Below are positions 61,464 to 64,000 of a DNA stretch of 64,000 nt, piece by piece; the stretch's first letter is position 1; each line of letters begins with the position of its first letter. Below the pieces are notes generated by a model, which was not told where the DNA came from, made no database searches, and worked only from the letters and a program-made list of their open reading frames with translations. Both the position numbers and the translations under genes were made by a program. The DNA is from Palsa-465 sp963800475 (GTDB lineage: Bacteria > Actinomycetota > Thermoleophilia > Solirubrobacterales > Solirubrobacteraceae), in NCBI GenBank assembly GCA_963800475.1, contig CAWDAZ010000001.1:817442-881441 (forward strand). The letters run 5' to 3'.

Positions 61464-62011
61464 CGCCGGCTGGTCGGGCGGCGTCGCGGCGACCCCTGAC
61501 GACGCCGACGCGGCCTTCGTCGCGACCCATCGTGTCCGGGAGCAGTCGCCCGCGACGGCCGCGTCCGCGTGGACGTGGTGGCTGGTTTCCGCAACCGTCG
61601 GCGTTCTCGTTGTCATCTCTGACCTTCCCGATTCGCGAGACGGTGCATGCTCCCGGCCGCGGCGTGGCTAGCGATTCCGCTGGCCGCATGCTGCGCGGAG
61701 GGGGAGGGTACTTGGCGGCCTCGCAGATGCGCGACTTGGCGATGAAGCAGGAGCCCTGCGGACCAACGACGAGAGTGGTGAAGCTCAAGCGCAGAAGCGA
61801 CGCGAGTACCGGCGTCGACGCCTCCTCCCGTGATTGTGAAAGGGCCAGCTGGGATTGCTGCGTCTCGTTCGAACGGCCCTGAACTGCGGACCGGAGGCCA
61901 CAGATCTGGCGCCTCGATGAGCGTCAGTTCGGCTGAATAGCGCGACGCGGTGTATAACCTGACGACCGGTGGGCACGGTGCTATCTACAACCTCCAGCGA
62001 CAAGGTCTGAC
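61464..62011. other. Stretch without a supported gene
   Basis: Frames on both strands are short or have skewed composition. One plus-strand piece at about 61467-61620 reads like a membrane anchor ('WTWWLVSATVGVLVVIS') but has no start or clear gene around it. It could be debris of a surface-protein gene. Confidence 0.35.
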
Positions 62012-63751
62012 GTGGGTGGGCGAGGGTCGCAGCCTCGCGTATCCGGCCGCCTGGGGTTGCTGGTGCTCCTGGTGGCCATGATTCCCGCTCCCGTCGCGGC
62101 AGCCGCGACGCGGGCTGGCTTGGCCGCCGGGGGAGCGCGCCTTACTGCATCCAGTCCGATCGTAGGCGCACGGGACACGGTTCAGCTGCGGGGTTCGCGC
62201 TGGTCATGCTCGCACGACGTCAAACTCCAGGCCTACGTCGACGGGGTGAGCCCTTATCCGTCCCAGGACATTGGATTCGCCAAGCCGGCCGGCGGCGCCT
62301 TTTCTAGGCGCTGGCGCGCGCCGTCGGTTATCGACTCGCTGCCGTGGACCGTGCAGGCGGTCCAGCAATGCGGCTCGCGTACAACGGTGGTCACGGCGCC
62401 CCTGGAGATCACGGCGGCGACGAGAGGTTCCCGGACGGCGGGCGTTGGCAGGTCGCTGCTTTCGGCCATCGCGGCCTCCGCCGGGGCCACCACCGTCGAC
62501 CGGCCGGGCCTGCAGTACATCGCCGACAACGAGGGCTACAAGCTCAACCGACAGGGGCTGTACGTGGTCTACAACGACCCGCTCGGATTCTGCACTGCGG
62601 GTTACGGCCACCTCTTGCACAAGAGCAACTGCACAGCGGCTGACCGCGCTGGGCCATTCAACAACCTGACCGCTTCTCAGGCCGTGGCGCTGCTGCAAAA
62701 GGACGCTGATGCCTTCGCCGCCTACATCGTCCGTCGGACACAGGTCCCGCTCAGCCAGGCTCAACTCGATGCGCTGGTCGACTTCGCGTTCAACGTCGGC
62801 AAGGATGCCTACGGCTCCTCGACCCTGCTCCGACTGCTCAATCAAGGAAAGGGGGACCAGGTTCCGGCCCAGTTGGCCCGCTGGGTCCACGGCACCGTCG
62901 GTCAGGGCGCCAACAAACACACCGAGGTGATCAAAGGACTCGTGCTGCGCCGCGGCACCGAGTCGAAGATGTGGACGAGGGGTCAGTTCCCAGCGGCCAA
63001 GCATCCCTTGCCCACGGGGGGAGGCCCAACCCCCTCGCCACCCCCTAACCCTCCGCCCAAGTCACCGAACTGCTCCGCCGACGACCTCAGCCAGCCGCCC
63101 ACCGATGGCTGCTACCGGATGAAGGTCCAGGTCATACTCGACAAGTACCCCGGCGACCCGAACGGAGCCCTGGGAGTCGGAGTTGGCAGCGCCACCCTGC
63201 AGCCGGGCGGCAAGACGATCACGTGCCTGAACCCGGGCGACGCTGGAGCCTGCTTCGTCTATGAGGACATCGCCGTGAACACAACGGTCACCGTGACCGC
63301 GACCCCGGGCAGTGAGTCGCCGGATCCCGCCAATCCCCCTGATTCGGCCTTTGAGAAGTTTGCCGGCTCTTGCACCGGAACCGGGGCGTGCGTGCTCACG
63401 CCCTCATCGAACAACACGGTGGTCAGCGTCTACTTCAAGCCCGCGGTCGCCACCCTGACGCTCAAGGCGTCTGTCAGTACCGCCGACATGTCGGCCAACG
63501 GAGAAGGACACGTCGCCGGCACCCTCCCCTCCAGCCCAGTCAACTGTGGGGGCACAGACGACACGATGGCCCTGCCCTGCTCCCTCCTGGTTCGCATCAA
63601 CGGCGAGGTTCAGGTCCAGTCCGACAACCAGGGCCACACCCCCACGACGCCGACGTTCAGCGACAACTGTGCAGTGCGGCCCGCGGCGCCCACCTACTGC
63701 GATATCACGCTCACCAGCGATCAGACCGTCACTGCGACCTATGGCGGATAG
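62012..63751 (+). CDS. Secreted GH24 lysozyme (phage-type muramidase) with C-terminal surface domains
   Basis: The 579-residue protein has a signal peptide ('LGLLVLLVAMIPAPVAAAA'), an N-terminal beta domain of about 120 residues, then a GH24 lysozyme domain: catalytic Glu E174 in YIADNEGYKL, 'YNDPLGFCTAGYGHLLHKSN', 'LSQAQLDALVDFAFNVGKDA' and 'VLRRGTESKMW'. A Pro-rich linker follows, then a C-terminal part with cysteine pairs and two repeat-like beta domains. It would cut peptidoglycan outside the cell. GTG start at 62012. There is no holin or phage gene nearby, so a cell-wall remodelling or antibacterial role is likely. Confidence 0.85.
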   Translation: MGGRGSQPRVSGRLGLLVLLVAMIPAPVAAAATRAGLAAGGARLTASSPIVGARDTVQLRGSRWSCSHDVKLQAYVDGVSPYPSQDIGFAKPAGGAFSRRWRAPSVIDSLPWTVQAVQQCGSRTTVVTAPLEITAATRGSRTAGVGRSLLSAIAASAGATTVDRPGLQYIADNEGYKLNRQGLYVVYNDPLGFCTAGYGHLLHKSNCTAADRAGPFNNLTASQAVALLQKDADAFAAYIVRRTQVPLSQAQLDALVDFAFNVGKDAYGSSTLLRLLNQGKGDQVPAQLARWVHGTVGQGANKHTEVIKGLVLRRGTESKMWTRGQFPAAKHPLPTGGGPTPSPPPNPPPKSPNCSADDLSQPPTDGCYRMKVQVILDKYPGDPNGALGVGVGSATLQPGGKTITCLNPGDAGACFVYEDIAVNTTVTVTATPGSESPDPANPPDSAFEKFAGSCTGTGACVLTPSSNNTVVSVYFKPAVATLTLKASVSTADMSANGEGHVAGTLPSSPVNCGGTDDTMALPCSLLVRINGEVQVQSDNQGHTPTTPTFSDNCAVRPAAPTYCDITLTSDQTVTATYGG

Positions 63752-64000
63752 CCCGAGGCCACCGAGGCGTGCTGCTGCCAGCGCCCAGTGGCCGACGGCG
63801 ATGTCCTCCCGGCTGAGGCGCTGGAACGCCAGCGGCATCGTCTCCCAGCGCTCGAGTGGTCCGGCACCTGCTTTTCGCCGTGGCTGGCTTGTGAATCCCC
63901 GGGCCTACGAATGCGGTGCCGGCACGCGAAAACAGGCCCGGCCGCTGGCAGGGCCAGGTAGAGCGTGCTCGGTTGTCAGGTGGGGCGGGGTTGCTCCTCG
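63752..64000. other. Right edge of the window
   Basis: No complete gene. The minus strand at about 63760-63885 has a protein-like segment ('PLERWETMPLAFQRLSREDI' then AVGHWALAAARL) that runs into the antisense of the lysozyme gene; it has a stop just upstream at about 63903 and I cannot name it. Confidence 0.35.

Noticed and set aside
61236..61616. 126-codon minus-strand frame near the end of the Ig-like gene
   Set aside because: Opposite a region that reads as coding in the restored plus frame; no family content.
1..64000. CRISPR arrays, rRNA genes, riboswitches, replication origin
   Set aside because: Looked for regularly spaced repeats, rRNA cores and known riboswitch cores by eye; none found.

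Overview
The window is GC-rich throughout and carries actinobacterial-style genes: an OpcA/Zwf pair, an F420/LLM-type oxidoreductase, a Ser/Thr kinase with a Pro/His-rich tail, a histidine phosphatase, and tandem DUF2294 proteins. Gene content and codon use suggest a soil actinobacterium of the Thermoleophilia/Solirubrobacterales type. This placement is inference; there is no rRNA or other marker gene here.

Region 1 (1-10.8 kb) looks like a small catabolic island. It holds a molybdenum-hydroxylase pair (large subunit cut by the window edge), a BMP-type substrate-binding lipoprotein, an amidase, a PaaX-like regulator broken by a frameshift, an LLM-class oxidoreductase, a thiolase and a hotdog thioesterase. 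Four wide-spaced inverted repeats, TAGCGY-N22-RCGCTA, lie in the two divergent promoter regions (amidase/paaX and LLM/thiolase). A weaker fifth lies upstream of the BMP/Mo-hydroxylase operon. I found no description of this operator in what I know, and it ties all these operons into one probable regulon. A complete IS630-type element (frameshifted transposase) and a complete IS481-type element flank parts of the island.

Region 2 (11.9-24.7 kb) starts at a tRNA 3'-end fragment with a possible integrase remnant. It carries stress and signalling genes: two coupled small unknowns, two DUF2294/MpsC-like genes, a RsbW-type ATPase, a STAS protein that has lost its centre, a CheB methylesterase and a PAS/coiled-coil protein (CheR, usually between these two in fusions, is absent). 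It continues with a desaturase, a Nudix enzyme, and an ArsR-controlled divergent locus (MMPL pump, monothiol glutaredoxin, DUF302).

Region 3 (24.8-36.7 kb) is a run of small metabolic enzymes: a CADD/TenA-like protein, methyltransferase, aldo/keto reductase, several alpha/beta hydrolases, SRPBCC protein, FAD monooxygenase, DUF1152, DUF2277, Ser/Thr kinase, a TauE/SafE exporter and a Crp-like regulator. Two adjacent genes here appear to use CTG start codons.

Region 4 (36.8-47.4 kb) is a compact sugar-phosphate operon: phosphofructokinase (residues predict pyrophosphate use), transketolase, a transaldolase-glucose-6-phosphate isomerase fusion, zwf, opcA, pgl, a ROK kinase without the zinc cysteines, and a histidine phosphatase. 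Most junctions are overlapping starts and stops, so expression is probably coupled. It covers the oxidative and non-oxidative pentose phosphate pathway and its joins to glycolysis.

Region 5 (47.5-64 kb) contains tRNA-Leu(CAG), tRNA-Glu(CTC), a tRNA-Val(GAC) 3' fragment, a Tat-exported phosphoesterase whose frame runs into the antisense of tRNA-Leu, an AbiU2/HEPN-like gene between the tRNA sites, envelope glycosyltransferases and an SGNH acyltransferase, a decayed IS256-type transposase, a small kinase, and two secreted proteins (Ig-like, frameshifted; and a GH24 lysozyme). Three tRNA ends each have a short tandem direct repeat with 11-12 bp period nearby, as expected for integrase arm sites of decayed integrative elements.
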